Below are positions 49,144 through 57,387 of a stretch of DNA of 64,000 nucleotides, piece after piece. The stretch spans positions 1-64,000 of the forward strand of contig NZ_FNBZ01000003.1 of assembly GCF_900102525.1 (NCBI RefSeq). The letters are read 5' to 3'. Under the pieces are notes generated by a model. The model saw only the letters and a list, made by a program, of their open reading frames with translations, was not told where the DNA came from and ran no database searches. Both the position numbers and the translations under genes were made by a program. Every line of letters starts with the position of its first letter. The first letter of the stretch is position 1. The stretch is from Allobosea robiniae (GTDB lineage Bacteria; Pseudomonadota; Alphaproteobacteria; Rhizobiales; Beijerinckiaceae).

Positions 49144-49577
49144 GTCAGTTTCACGTAAGCCTCGGCCAGAAGGCACAGTTTGCGAAGACGGTGTCGGAGA
49201 GCGATGTCTATCTGTTCGCCGGCATTACTGGGGACCTCGCACCCAATCACGTCAACAAGGCTTACATGGAAAAGTCGAGCTACGGCCGCCTACAGGCCCA
49301 TGGCGCACTCATCATAGGCTACATGTCAGCAGCCTCGAGCATAGTGACTGCGACCGCGCGCGACGGTGACGAGACGCCAGTGTCGCTAGGCTACGACCGG
49401 ATCAGGATCGTCGGCCCAGTCTTCTTCGGGGACACGGTTACCGTCGATTACGAGATCGATACGATCGACGCCGAGCGCAGGCGAGCGACCGGCGCGATCC
49501 GGGTCACGAACCAGGATGGCGAACTGGTCGCGGTCGCAACCCATATTCTGAAGTGGGTTCCCAATACGAAGCATTGA
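49140..49577 (+). CDS. MaoC-like (R)-specific enoyl-CoA hydratase
   Basis: A 145-residue hot-dog-fold hydratase. The segment GDLAPNHVNKAYMEKSSYGR, ending in LQAHG, carries the Asp and His of the (R)-hydratase motif. GYDRIRIVGPVFFGDTVTVD is typical of MaoC. It hydrates a trans-2-enoyl-CoA, probably a product of the two CoA-transferases. Its start lies within the stop of the previous gene (ATGA), and a strong hairpin follows its end. Confidence 0.87.
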   Translation: MSQFHVSLGQKAQFAKTVSESDVYLFAGITGDLAPNHVNKAYMEKSSYGRLQAHGALIIGYMSAASSIVTATARDGDETPVSLGYDRIRIVGPVFFGDTVTVDYEIDTIDAERRRATGAIRVTNQDGELVAVATHILKWVPNTKH

Positions 49578-49584
49578 CGAAAAC

Positions 49585-49604
49585 GGGCGCGCGTCGGCGC
49601 GCCC
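49585..49604. terminator. bidirectional terminator
   Basis: GGGCGCGC-GTCG-GCGCGCCC forms an 8-bp all-GC stem with a four-base loop between the convergent MaoC (ends 49577) and epimerase (ends 49619) genes. On the minus strand it is followed by GTTTTCG; on the plus strand by TTCCCT. The T-stretches are short but the position supports termination in both directions. Confidence 0.7.
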
Positions 49605-49618
49605 TTCCCTGTCCGCCT

Positions 49619-50587
49619 TTAGAGGCCTGCCCCATCGAGGCGCCCCGGTTCGGCCAGCAGCCAGGTAGCGTAGGCCCCGATCCCCTGTTCCAGATCGAAG
49701 CGCGTGCGGAAGCCGGTGTCGGCGATGAAGTGCCGACCATCCATCGGCCCGCGAATAGGCGTGAACGTATTCCACGGCATCGCACCCGGGCCGATCGCGA
49801 TCACCGCTTTGGGAACCGCGGTCCTGACCGCATCTGCTATCTCGAAAGTTGTGTAATTCCGGGGCGGGGCGAGGTGGTAGGTGGAGCGGTTGAGCTGCGG
49901 CGCATCGACTGCTGCGATCAGCCCCGCAACAACGTCATCGATGTAGGTGAAGCCTGCCGAGAAGTCCCCGCCGCTGGCGTCGTCGCGCGGGACGCCACGG
50001 ATGGCATCTATCAATATCGGAGGGATCGGGCCGCGGGCGAAAGTGTAGTTCACGACCGGAGGCCCATAGATCCAGGAGATGCGGACTGTCGCCGCATCGA
50101 CGCCGAATTGGGCTCGGAAAGCCCGGACCATCATCTCGCCGCAAGCCTTCGTCGTGCCGTAAAGACCGTCGGCATCCGGAGGTTGATCTTCGGTGATTGG
50201 CAGGCTGGGGTCGACATCCTTGAAGACGCTTCCGGTGCTGCCATAGATCATTCGGCGCCACTCTTGGCGTCGGGCAACGTCAAGAAGATTCACGACGGCG
50301 CCGACATTGGTTTGGAAGGCCGCCACAGGATCGGGCCGGCAATACATTTCGTTGGCCATGGCGGCGAGGTGGATGCAAGAATCCACGCCATTGTCTCGAC
50401 AAAGGCGCTCGACTGAACCCAGATCCGTCAGGTCGCACGTGGCCCAAGTCACATGGGCGCCGAGCGCCTCCGCATCTGCAGCACGGAACGTCCGGTTATA
50501 TTGCGCGATGATCGGCCGCTCGCGCGCCAGGCTGCGCACGATTTCGTAGCCGACATGCCCCATCGCACCCGTAACCAGCAATGTCAT
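49619..50587 (-). CDS. NAD-dependent epimerase/dehydratase, copy 2
   Basis: A 322-residue extended SDR: LVTGAMGHVGYEIVRSL, Ser-Thr in YGSTGSVF and Tyr-x-x-x-Lys in YGTTK. A longer frame upstream is an artefact of the overlapping EamA gene; the ATG at 50587 overlaps the EamA stop (ATGA). It is the last gene of the minus-strand operon 54.0-49.6 kb. It resembles the protein at 30845 in general layout only. Confidence 0.8.
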   Translation of the reverse strand: MTLLVTGAMGHVGYEIVRSLARERPIIAQYNRTFRAADAEALGAHVTWATCDLTDLGSVERLCRDNGVDSCIHLAAMANEMYCRPDPVAAFQTNVGAVVNLLDVARRQEWRRMIYGSTGSVFKDVDPSLPITEDQPPDADGLYGTTKACGEMMVRAFRAQFGVDAATVRISWIYGPPVVNYTFARGPIPPILIDAIRGVPRDDASGGDFSAGFTYIDDVVAGLIAAVDAPQLNRSTYHLAPPRNYTTFEIADAVRTAVPKAVIAIGPGAMPWNTFTPIRGPMDGRHFIADTGFRTRFDLEQGIGAYATWLLAEPGRLDGAGL

Positions 50588-51507
50588 CGCCGCCTGCCTC
50601 CTCTTCTTGGTGAAACTGCTGCCGCCGGTCCGCGTCCGGCGAGCTTGAGGGAAACCAGCCCTCCAGCGACGATGAGCCCCGCTCCAAACACGCTGAACAC
50701 ATCCGGCACCTCGTCGAATACGGCGAAGCCGATCAGCGTGGCGGTCAAAAGTTGCGCGTAAGAATAGGGGGCGATACGCGAGGCACCCGCCCGAAGATAG
50801 GCGGCGATCATGCACGCCTGGCCGACGGCCTGGCACAGCCCGGACATGGCCAGGAACAACCATTGCCGCGAGGTCGGGGCCTGCCAGACAAAGGGGAGCG
50901 CCAGGGTCGACAGCAGCAACGCTACGAGCATGGTATAGACAACCAGCGAACGCGGCGGAGCCTGCTGCGCCACGACGCGCGTCAAAACCTGGGCGATGGC
51001 AGTGAAAATCCCGCCCAGAGCCGGGAGAAGCAGCACCCACGAAAAACGGCCGTCGAAGGGGCGCGTGATCGTCACCACCCCAAGCAAGCCAAGCGCGACG
51101 GCAAACCAGCCCCAACGATTGACCGTCTCTCCCAGCACCGTACGCCCGAGGGCCATGCTGATAAGCGGCGCCACGAACAAGACTGTCGTCAGCTGTGCCA
51201 AAGGCACATAGGCCATCGATATGATGATGCAGACGCCTCCCAGAAATGGAAAAAGCGAACGAAGCAGCACGAGGCGCACCGGCACATCCAGCAACAGCGA
51301 CCGCCAATGCCGCGGGCGCACGAGAGTCAGCATCACGACCGCGAACGCCACGCTGCGTCCCCAGAGCGCCATACCCGCATTGCTTTCGGCGACGACCAGC
51401 TTCGAGGCAGCATCCCCGACGGCAAAGAGACTGAAGGCAGCAACAGCGAGACCGAGCGCGGCAACACCGGTTTCCGCCCGGAGAGGATGGCCCGGCGCTT
51501 GGTTCAC
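50584..51507 (-). CDS. EamA-family transporter
   Basis: A 307-residue membrane protein with ten predicted helices in two EamA repeats (VAALGLAVAAFSLFAVGDAA and LLLPALGGIFTAIAQVLTRV). The family includes metabolite exporters and some importers. Starts and stops overlap both neighbours by 4 bases, so it belongs to the catabolic operon. It may export a toxic or overflow intermediate; the direction and substrate are not shown by sequence. Confidence 0.82.
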   Translation of the reverse strand: MNQAPGHPLRAETGVAALGLAVAAFSLFAVGDAASKLVVAESNAGMALWGRSVAFAVVMLTLVRPRHWRSLLLDVPVRLVLLRSLFPFLGGVCIIISMAYVPLAQLTTVLFVAPLISMALGRTVLGETVNRWGWFAVALGLLGVVTITRPFDGRFSWVLLLPALGGIFTAIAQVLTRVVAQQAPPRSLVVYTMLVALLLSTLALPFVWQAPTSRQWLFLAMSGLCQAVGQACMIAAYLRAGASRIAPYSYAQLLTATLIGFAVFDEVPDVFSVFGAGLIVAGGLVSLKLAGRGPAAAVSPRRGGRRR

Positions 51508-52412
51508 CGGGTACGTTCCACCTCGACCCCTGCCGAGCGCTCCAGATCGCGAACCAACTCCGTCTGGTCAGCTTGGGCCGAAACGCCGTTCGCGATCGCG
51601 CGCTCGAACATTGCCGTCACCGCTCGAGTCATCGCTACGGGTACGCCAAGCCGATCGGCTTCGGCGATTGCCGCCCCCATATCTTTCAGAATGACCGCCA
51701 TGGGCGAACCGAAATCAAAACGCCGCGTCAGAACGTTCTGTGGGATGACGGTGAGTGAAGCATCGTTCTTGCCGGTGCCGTTGTTGATCACGTCCAGCAT
51801 CGCCTCCGGATCGAGCCCTGCCTTGGAACCGAAGACGAGCGCCTCGGCGGCGATCGCGAAGTTGACCGCCGACATGACGTTGTTGACGAGCTTCATCACC
51901 TGGGCACGCCCCGCCAATTCGCCAAAGTGCACGATCCGGCCGGCGTAGCAGCGCAACACCGGCTCGACCGCGGCGGTGGCATCCTCCGGCCCCGACAGCA
52001 TCACCGTCAGCGTACCGGCAGCGGCGCGAACGCGCCCGCCCGTCATCGGAGCGTCCACGAGCGCAATCCCCCGTGCCGCGAGGCCGATTTGCATTCTTGC
52101 AACCAACTCCGGGCCTGTCGTGCTCGTGATGACGCAGATGCGTGCCGCGCCGCCGGCGACAATGCCGTCGGCCCCTAGGACTACCGTGTCATGAGCCGGC
52201 AGGCTGGCGAGACAAACGAAGACGATCTGTGCGCCGTCGGCGACCTCGCGGGCGGAGCGTGCCAGCCGAGCGCTGCCGGCGAAGACCCCCAGGGCGGGCT
52301 CGCTGATATCGTACACGACGAGCTCGTATCCGGCATCGATGAGGCGTCGCGCCATGGGCGACCCGATCGCCCCCAGGCCGATGAACCCGATTGTCGGTCG
52401 CGATCCGTCCAT
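51504..52412 (-). CDS. beta-hydroxyacid dehydrogenase (HIBADH family)
   Basis: A 302-residue NAD(P)-dependent dehydrogenase of the 3-hydroxyisobutyrate/tartronate-semialdehyde type. GFIGLGAIGSPMARRLIDAG is the cofactor motif; VDAPMTGGRVRAAAGTLTVM is the substrate-binding signature (normally D-A-P-V-S-G-G, here T-G-G); the catalytic Lys is in KLVNNVMSAVNF. The ATG at 52412 is chosen by family alignment over one 14 codons upstream. It likely oxidises a hydroxyacid released after ring opening. Confidence 0.85.
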   Translation of the reverse strand: MDGSRPTIGFIGLGAIGSPMARRLIDAGYELVVYDISEPALGVFAGSARLARSAREVADGAQIVFVCLASLPAHDTVVLGADGIVAGGAARICVITSTTGPELVARMQIGLAARGIALVDAPMTGGRVRAAAGTLTVMLSGPEDATAAVEPVLRCYAGRIVHFGELAGRAQVMKLVNNVMSAVNFAIAAEALVFGSKAGLDPEAMLDVINNGTGKNDASLTVIPQNVLTRRFDFGSPMAVILKDMGAAIAEADRLGVPVAMTRAVTAMFERAIANGVSAQADQTELVRDLERSAGVEVERTR

Positions 52413-52425
52413 GGTCGGGGCGCGC

Positions 52426-53214
52426 TCAGTACAGGCCAGGCGTCGCGCCGCCATCGACGGCGATCGCCACGCCCTGAATGTGGCGCGCGTCCTCGCCGCA
52501 GAGGAACAGGGCCAGTGCGGCGATGTCCTCGGGGCGCCCCAGCCGCCGCAAGCCCTCCCGGGCGATCAATTCTTCGCGAATCTCCGCAGGACTTTTCCCT
52601 GCTACCCTGGCGCGCTGCTCAAAGAGCTGCTCGACCCTCTCCGTCTCGGTCATGCCCGGATAGATTGCGTTGACGTTTACGCCCGCGCGCTTGCCCAGCC
52701 CCGACAGCCCCTTGGTGAAGTTCGCCATCGCCGCGTTGACAGACCCGCCTATTAGGAAGCCGGGATCAGGGGTCCGCGCCGCGCCGCCGATAATGTTGAG
52801 GACATGCCCGTGCCGCTCGGAGAGGGATGGCCAGAACAACCGGCACAGCCTGACACAGGCGAAAAACTTGAGATCGAAACCATCCTGCCAGTCATTGTCG
52901 GGGAGAGTGAGGAAATCTCCCGCCTTCGTCGCACCCGCAGAGTTGACGAGAATGTCGCAGCCGCCAAAGCGCGACATCACGCCCTCGAACACGGCCTTGC
53001 ACCCCGCTTCCGAGCGCAAATCCACCGCCACCGTCGCCGGCCGCCGGCCATGGCTGTCCGCGATGGCTGCCGCTGCCGTCGCGAGCGTCTTGTCGGAGGA
53101 CGCGGCGAGGACCAGCTCGGCCCCGGCAGCGGCAAAAGCCTGCCCGATTCCGAAGCCGATGCCCCGGCTTCCGCCAGATATGACGACCACCTTTCCGCTG
53201 AGAGGCGACATCAT
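52426..53214 (-). CDS. atypical SDR-family protein lacking the catalytic Tyr
   Basis: A 262-residue SDR-fold protein. The cofactor loop (ISGGSRGIGFGIG) and NSAG are present. At the expected Tyr-x-x-x-Lys position the sequence reads FLIGGSVNAAMANFTK: there is no Tyr and the residue four positions on is not Lys. It may use another acid/base residue, or bind cofactor without classical SDR chemistry. The ATG at 53214 has AAGGAG upstream. It follows the hydratase gene in the operon. Confidence 0.75.
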   Translation of the reverse strand: MMSPLSGKVVVISGGSRGIGFGIGQAFAAAGAELVLAASSDKTLATAAAAIADSHGRRPATVAVDLRSEAGCKAVFEGVMSRFGGCDILVNSAGATKAGDFLTLPDNDWQDGFDLKFFACVRLCRLFWPSLSERHGHVLNIIGGAARTPDPGFLIGGSVNAAMANFTKGLSGLGKRAGVNVNAIYPGMTETERVEQLFEQRARVAGKSPAEIREELIAREGLRRLGRPEDIAALALFLCGEDARHIQGVAIAVDGGATPGLY

Positions 53215-53224
53215 GCTACTCTCC

Positions 53225-54001
53225 TTAGACAAGCGTCACACGAAGCTGACAAATGCCCCCGAAGCGCGCGTCAAAAGGCTGCCCGCGTCGGAGCTGAAGT
53301 GGCACGCAGAGCGAACCGGTTGATAGATAATCGCCCGCCGAGAGCGCGACCCCGCGCCGCAAAAGGCCGTCGATCATCTCGGCCAGCACCGTCACGACAT
53401 CCCCGCGCTGGGAACCGCGATAAAGATCGACAGGCGCCCCCGGCATACCGGCCTCAATCGATAGGCCGTTGAGATCCAGTGTCTGCCAATCGGCGACATC
53501 TTCCCCGAATATGAAAGCGCCTCCGCTGCCGTTGTCGGCTATCGCCAGTAAGGTCTTGGCATCGGTGCTTCGGATGTCGATCCGGCTACCGGCGACTTCA
53601 ATCCCTGGGGCGAGATTGACCGCAGAGGCGACCTCATCCCGCGAATAAGGCGTGCCGCGCGCAGGCAGGGCGTGTTTAAGGCGGAAGGCATATTCTAGCT
53701 CGGCGTTGTATCCGGCATAGAGCGCATGGGGCAGTTCAGCCGCACCGACGAAAATGCGATCCCGCATGATCCGGCCCGGGATCGGCCCATCGTGACCCTC
53801 GGCTATCTGAACCGCGCGCAGGGCCGCGCCGATCTTCCAGCCGCCGACACCCGTGCCTAGGAGCTCAGCCATCCTGTCTTGGACCCAATAGGCCTCATTG
53901 CGGCTTTGCGGACGATTGAGGCCCGTCGGCTCGTCAATTCGGGTTCCAGCCTCCCAAGCCAGCGCCAACGAACTGGCCAGGCGCTCAAGTTCAGCCCGCA
54001 T
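53225..54001 (-). CDS. 2-keto-4-pentenoate hydratase-like protein (MhpD family)
   Basis: A 258-residue protein of the FAH/MhpD group. Motifs include GVGGWKIGAALRAVQ, metal-binding Glu residues in NAELEYAFRL and PGIEVAGSR, and SAGDYLSTGSLCVPL near the C-terminus. Relatives hydrate 2-hydroxypenta-2,4-dienoates or decarboxylate 4-oxalocrotonate after meta cleavage; no extradiol dioxygenase is seen here. The start at 54001 is set by similarity, since the open frame runs 85 codons further upstream through the promoter region. It is the first gene of its operon. Confidence 0.8.
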   Translation of the reverse strand: MRAELERLASSLALAWEAGTRIDEPTGLNRPQSRNEAYWVQDRMAELLGTGVGGWKIGAALRAVQIAEGHDGPIPGRIMRDRIFVGAAELPHALYAGYNAELEYAFRLKHALPARGTPYSRDEVASAVNLAPGIEVAGSRIDIRSTDAKTLLAIADNGSGGAFIFGEDVADWQTLDLNGLSIEAGMPGAPVDLYRGSQRGDVVTVLAEMIDGLLRRGVALSAGDYLSTGSLCVPLQLRRGQPFDARFGGICQLRVTLV

Positions 54002-54053
54002 CGTGCCTGCTCCAACACAAGAACCAACCCAGTTTTCTGAATTGGATCTCACA

Positions 54054-54071
54054 ACCGGAACATTATTCCAA
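54054..54071. promoter_or_regulatory. IclR-type box 5 (ACCGGA-N6-TTCCAA)
   Basis: It lies 53 bases upstream of the hydratase start codon on the minus strand. The site differs from the best form (37861) at one position in each arm and keeps the N6 spacing. It is the only strong symmetrical element near this operon start. The rest of the 357-base region 54002-54358 holds no gene; a second, different palindrome occurs at 54255. Confidence 0.55.
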
Positions 54072-54254
54072 CATTTCTGGTGATCGTAAGGGCGGTGATG
54101 GGCAGCGGGGGTTGCGCTCAGCGCTTGTCTCAAGACCGATGTGGCGGATCGTGCGAAGTAGCCCTGGGCTCGCACGAATGGAGGTCGGTACTGCAAATGA
54201 GCCGGCCGCTCGCGCCCCCTAGCCTCAATGGGTGATCGAGGCGCCGAACTTCTC

Positions 54255-54269
54255 ATGCAAAATTTGCAT
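54255..54269. promoter_or_regulatory. LysR-type palindrome ATGCA-N5-TGCAT (site 1)
   Basis: ATGCAAA-A-TTTGCAT is a perfect 15-base palindrome with the T-N11-A layout of LysR boxes. It is 90 bases upstream of the PLP-enzyme gene start at 54359. A matching site, ATGCG-N5-CGCAT, lies just upstream of the LysR gene at 57015, which links the two genes in one circuit. Confidence 0.6.
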
Positions 54270-54358
54270 ATAGTTCTTTCCTGATCCCTGCCTTTGCATT
54301 GGACGGCCGAACTCTGCTGGCGCTAGAAATACCCGAGAACAACAAGGTGGTCCTCTCG

Positions 54359-55363
54359 ATGAATCTTGCCCGCTTTCCCCGCGTCTCGCTCGCCCATTTG
54401 CCTACTCCCCTGGAGCGTCTCGACAACCTGACGCGGGTGCTCAACGGCCCGGAGATCTGGATCAAACGCGACGATTGCACGGGCCTTTCGACCGGCGGCA
54501 ACAAAACCCGCAAGCTCGAATACCTGATGGCCGCGGCGCAGGCTGAGGGGGCCGATACGGTCATCACGCAGGGGGCGACCCAGTCCAACCATGCGCGCCA
54601 GACGGCGGCTGCGGCGGCCAGACTCGGCATGGCCTGTCATGTGTTGCTGGAGGACCGTACCGGCAAGACGGATTTCGATTACACGCAGAACGCCAACGTG
54701 CTGCTCGACGTTCTCCACGGTGCCGTCATCGAGCGCTGCGGGCCGAATCCGGACATGAACGGCGAGCTGGCGAAGCTTGGCGAAAAGCTCACCGCCTCCG
54801 GCCGCAAGGTCTATGCCATCCCCGGCGGAGGCTCCAATCCGACCGGTGCGCTCGGTTACGTCAACGCGGCGCTGGAACTGGTGATGCAAGCCAACACGGC
54901 CAGCCTCAAGATCGATCACCTCGTCCATGCGACGGGGAGCGCCGGCACGCAGGCCGGCCTGGTCACCGGGCTCGTCGGCGTCCACAGCGACATCAAGCTG
55001 CTCGGCATCGGCGTGCGGGCGCCGAAGGACAAGCAGGAGGACAACGTCTTCAAGCTGGCCAGCGCCACGGCGCAGCTTCTCGGCATGCCCGATGCCGTCA
55101 AGCGCGAGCATGTCGTGGCGAATTGCGACTATGTCGGCGAAGGATACGGCCTCCCGGCGCCGAGCACGATCGAGGCGATCCGTATGCTGGCCGAGCTCGA
55201 AGGCATCCTGCTCGACCCGGTCTATTCCGGAAAGGGCATGGCCGGATTGATCGACCTTGTCCGGAACGGGCGGTTCCGCAAGGGCGAGACGATCGTCTTC
55301 CTTCATACCGGCGGCCAGATCGGACTCACGGCCTATCCACGGGAATTCCTGACCAATGGCTGA
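54359..55363 (+). CDS. PLP enzyme: D-cysteine desulfhydrase / L-cysteate sulfo-lyase family
   Basis: A 334-residue fold-type II PLP enzyme. The cofactor Lys is in [13 protein letters not shown] near residue 50, with [14 protein letters not shown] after it. The N-terminus ([20 protein letters not shown]) resembles both D-cysteine desulfhydrases and CuyA, the L-cysteate sulfo-lyase that releases sulfite; sequence alone does not separate them. The start at 54359 follows AAGGTGG. The adjacent Asp/Glu racemase gene, overlapping by 8 bases, fits amino acids that need stereo-inversion. Confidence 0.82.
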   Translation: MNLARFPRVSLAHLPTPLERLDNLTRVLNGPEIWIKRDDCTGLSTGGNKTRKLEYLMAAAQAEGADTVITQGATQSNHARQTAAAAARLGMACHVLLEDRTGKTDFDYTQNANVLLDVLHGAVIERCGPNPDMNGELAKLGEKLTASGRKVYAIPGGGSNPTGALGYVNAALELVMQANTASLKIDHLVHATGSAGTQAGLVTGLVGVHSDIKLLGIGVRAPKDKQEDNVFKLASATAQLLGMPDAVKREHVVANCDYVGEGYGLPAPSTIEAIRMLAELEGILLDPVYSGKGMAGLIDLVRNGRFRKGETIVFLHTGGQIGLTAYPREFLTNG

Positions 55364-56072
55364 GCCGCTCGGGCCGGAGTCACGGCCCGTCGTGGGCATT
55401 CTCGGCGGGATGGGACCCGAAGCGACGGTGGACCTGATGCGCCGCGTGATCGCGGCGACACCCGCCCAGGACGACGCCGACCATATCCGCATGCTCGTCG
55501 ACAACAATCCGGCGGTGCCCTCGCGCATCGCCGCGCTGATCGAGGGAACGGGGCCGAGCCCGCTTCCGGAGCTGGTTCGCATGGCCAGGGGCCTTGCCGC
55601 CGGCGGCGCGACGATGCTCGCGATGCCGTGCAACACCGCGCATTACTATGCTGGCGGCATTGTCGAAGCCGTGCCGCTGCCGTTCCTCAACATGATCGCA
55701 CTGACGGTGGAGCGTGTCGCTGCGATGGTCCCGGCTGGCACGCAGGTGGGTCTGCTTGCCTCGACCGCCGTCTTCAAGATCGGCCTCTACGAGCAGGCCT
55801 TCGCCGATCACGGTCTGCCGATCCTCGCGCCCGAGCGTCAGGACGAGGTCATGGCGTTGATACGCGCCGTCAAGACCGGCGACACCGGGGCTGCCCGGCG
55901 CGGCGCGCTCGCGGCCATCGCGGAGCGGCTCGTGCAAGGCGGTGCGGGGATCATCCTCGTCGCCTGTACGGAGCTGTCGATCATGGCGGACGCCATCGCC
56001 GGAACGGTGCCCGTGCTCGATGCGATGGACGTGCTTGCCGAGGAAATCGTCGTCCAGGCGAAGGGGCGATAG
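55356..56072 (+). CDS. aspartate/glutamate racemase family protein
   Basis: A 238-residue cofactor-independent racemase. [19 protein letters not shown] is the N-terminal signature; the two catalytic Cys lie in [10 protein letters not shown] and VACTELSIM. It overlaps the PLP-enzyme gene by 8 bases and is translationally coupled. It would interconvert D- and L-forms of an acidic or sulfonated amino acid such as aspartate or cysteate, feeding or bypassing the lyase. Substrate unproven. Confidence 0.88.
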   Translation: MAEPLGPESRPVVGILGGMGPEATVDLMRRVIAATPAQDDADHIRMLVDNNPAVPSRIAALIEGTGPSPLPELVRMARGLAAGGATMLAMPCNTAHYYAGGIVEAVPLPFLNMIALTVERVAAMVPAGTQVGLLASTAVFKIGLYEQAFADHGLPILAPERQDEVMALIRAVKTGDTGAARRGALAAIAERLVQGGAGIILVACTELSIMADAIAGTVPVLDAMDVLAEEIVVQAKGR

Positions 56073-56085
56073 CCGCGACGTCCGT

Positions 56086-57000
56086 CTATCGCTCCGCACC
56101 TCGCCGGTCGATCAGCGCCTGCAGGTCGACGGAGCGCAAGTGGTCCAGCACGCTCGGCGTCAGCGCGTGCGAATCCTGAGGACAGGCATAGATCGCCACG
56201 CCCATCGGGTGAATCAGCGTCGTTTCGTCGATCTGGACGATCCGTCGCCTTTCCAGGTCGTCGAGCACGAGGCTGCGCGGCAGCCAGGCGAAGCCCAGCC
56301 CTGCCAGCAGCATCTCGCGCAGCGCGCTGCTGAGCGAATTCACGCAGATCGTTTCGCAGCGGTAGCGCTGGATCAGCCGCGGCATGACCTCCTGCCAAAT
56401 GACCTCGCCGAAGAAGCTGCGCTGGGGATAGGTCAGGAGCGGCATGGCCTGCCCTTCGTCCGGTGCGAGGGCGGCCGGGCCGACCAGAATCATGTCGTCC
56501 TGTGCGCTCGCGACGCGCATGGCGGTCGTCGAGCCGATCGGCTCGATCGACGGGCTGAGCTCGTAGCAGATCATCAGGTCGACCTCGCCGCGGATCGCCA
56601 TTTCAACGCATTCGGCCCGGTTGGCGCAATTCAGGTGATAGGCCGGCTGATAGCCCTGCTGCCGCAGGATCTCGACGAAACGCGGAAAGATCGAGAATGC
56701 CAGCGAATGCTGGATGGCGACCGTCAGGCGTGAACTCCGCGTCTGCTCGCCGCGCAACTGGCTGCGCAGCTCATAGAGCTGGTTGAGGGTGCGCTGGAAA
56801 TCGCCGTAGTTTTCCGTTGCGACGGGGGTGAAGCGGTGTGGCCTCACGCTTCTGTCGATCAGGGTGACGCCAAGCCAATCCTCGAGCGACTGGATGCGTC
56901 GCGAGAATGCCGACTGGCTGATGTTGCGGCGCTCGGCGGCGGCGGTGAAGCTGCCGAGCTCGCGCAGCGCCAGGAAATCCTCCAACCATCCCAGCTCCAT
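56086..57000 (-). CDS. LysR-type transcriptional regulator
   Basis: A 304-residue LysR protein: LEDFLALRELGSFTAAAERR, then NISQSAFSRRIQSLEDWLGV, with an effector domain of normal length. The ATG at 57000 is preferred over a frame that continues 82 codons upstream and shows no LysR homology. It is convergent with the PLP-enzyme/racemase genes, 13 bases apart. Palindromes of the same type precede its own start (57015) and that of the PLP gene (54255). Confidence 0.87.
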   Translation of the reverse strand: MELGWLEDFLALRELGSFTAAAERRNISQSAFSRRIQSLEDWLGVTLIDRSVRPHRFTPVATENYGDFQRTLNQLYELRSQLRGEQTRSSRLTVAIQHSLAFSIFPRFVEILRQQGYQPAYHLNCANRAECVEMAIRGEVDLMICYELSPSIEPIGSTTAMRVASAQDDMILVGPAALAPDEGQAMPLLTYPQRSFFGEVIWQEVMPRLIQRYRCETICVNSLSSALREMLLAGLGFAWLPRSLVLDDLERRRIVQIDETTLIHPMGVAIYACPQDSHALTPSVLDHLRSVDLQALIDRRGAER

Positions 57001-57014
57001 CGCCAAGCTCCTGC

Positions 57015-57029
57015 ATGCGTTTTGCGCAT
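57015..57029. promoter_or_regulatory. LysR-type palindrome ATGCG-N5-CGCAT (site 2)
   Basis: A perfect inverted repeat, ATGCG-TTTTG-CGCAT, 14 bases upstream of the LysR start codon. Arms and spacing match site 1 at 54255 (ATGCR-N5-YGCAT). Position suggests negative autoregulation. The surrounding stretch 57001-57087 otherwise contains no gene. Confidence 0.6.
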
Positions 57030-57087
57030 TGTATACGCCGTTCTTCGAATTTGGTCCGGCGCTGTTTTTCCCGCCGGTATCTGCGCG

Positions 57088-57387
57088 ATGAAGACGCGAA
57101 TTCAACGCGCATGCCTCGGCCCGTCCGGGTTGCTCGTGGTCGGCGCCGCAATGCCGATGACGCCCGGTCTTGCTCAGGCACCCTTGCCTGCCGCCAGCGG
57201 TAGCCGGCAATCTCCGCCACGCCGACCGGGTGGGTCGCATTTGCACTTGTGCTGCCCGGACATCCTATGCCCTCTTCATGCACACGCCCGATCGTATCGT
57301 GAGCCCGGGATCAATCGCGCGGAGTCCGATCTCCCACCGCTCCGCGACCCGTATCGACCACGCCAGCCTGGCAAGGAGAGACGATGA
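57088..57387 (+). CDS. possible small secreted protein
   Basis: A 99-codon frame starting MKTRIQRACLGPSGLLVVGA, which looks like a signal peptide ending near GLAQA, followed by a Pro/Arg/His-rich stretch with three Cys. Its stop overlaps the ATG of the lipoprotein gene as ATGA, the arrangement of coupled genes. Against it: no clear ribosome-binding site and no recognised domain. It may be spurious; the region 57001-57383 would then be non-coding. Confidence 0.3.
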   Translation: MKTRIQRACLGPSGLLVVGAAMPMTPGLAQAPLPAASGSRQSPPRRPGGSHLHLCCPDILCPLHAHARSYREPGINRAESDLPPLRDPYRPRQPGKERR

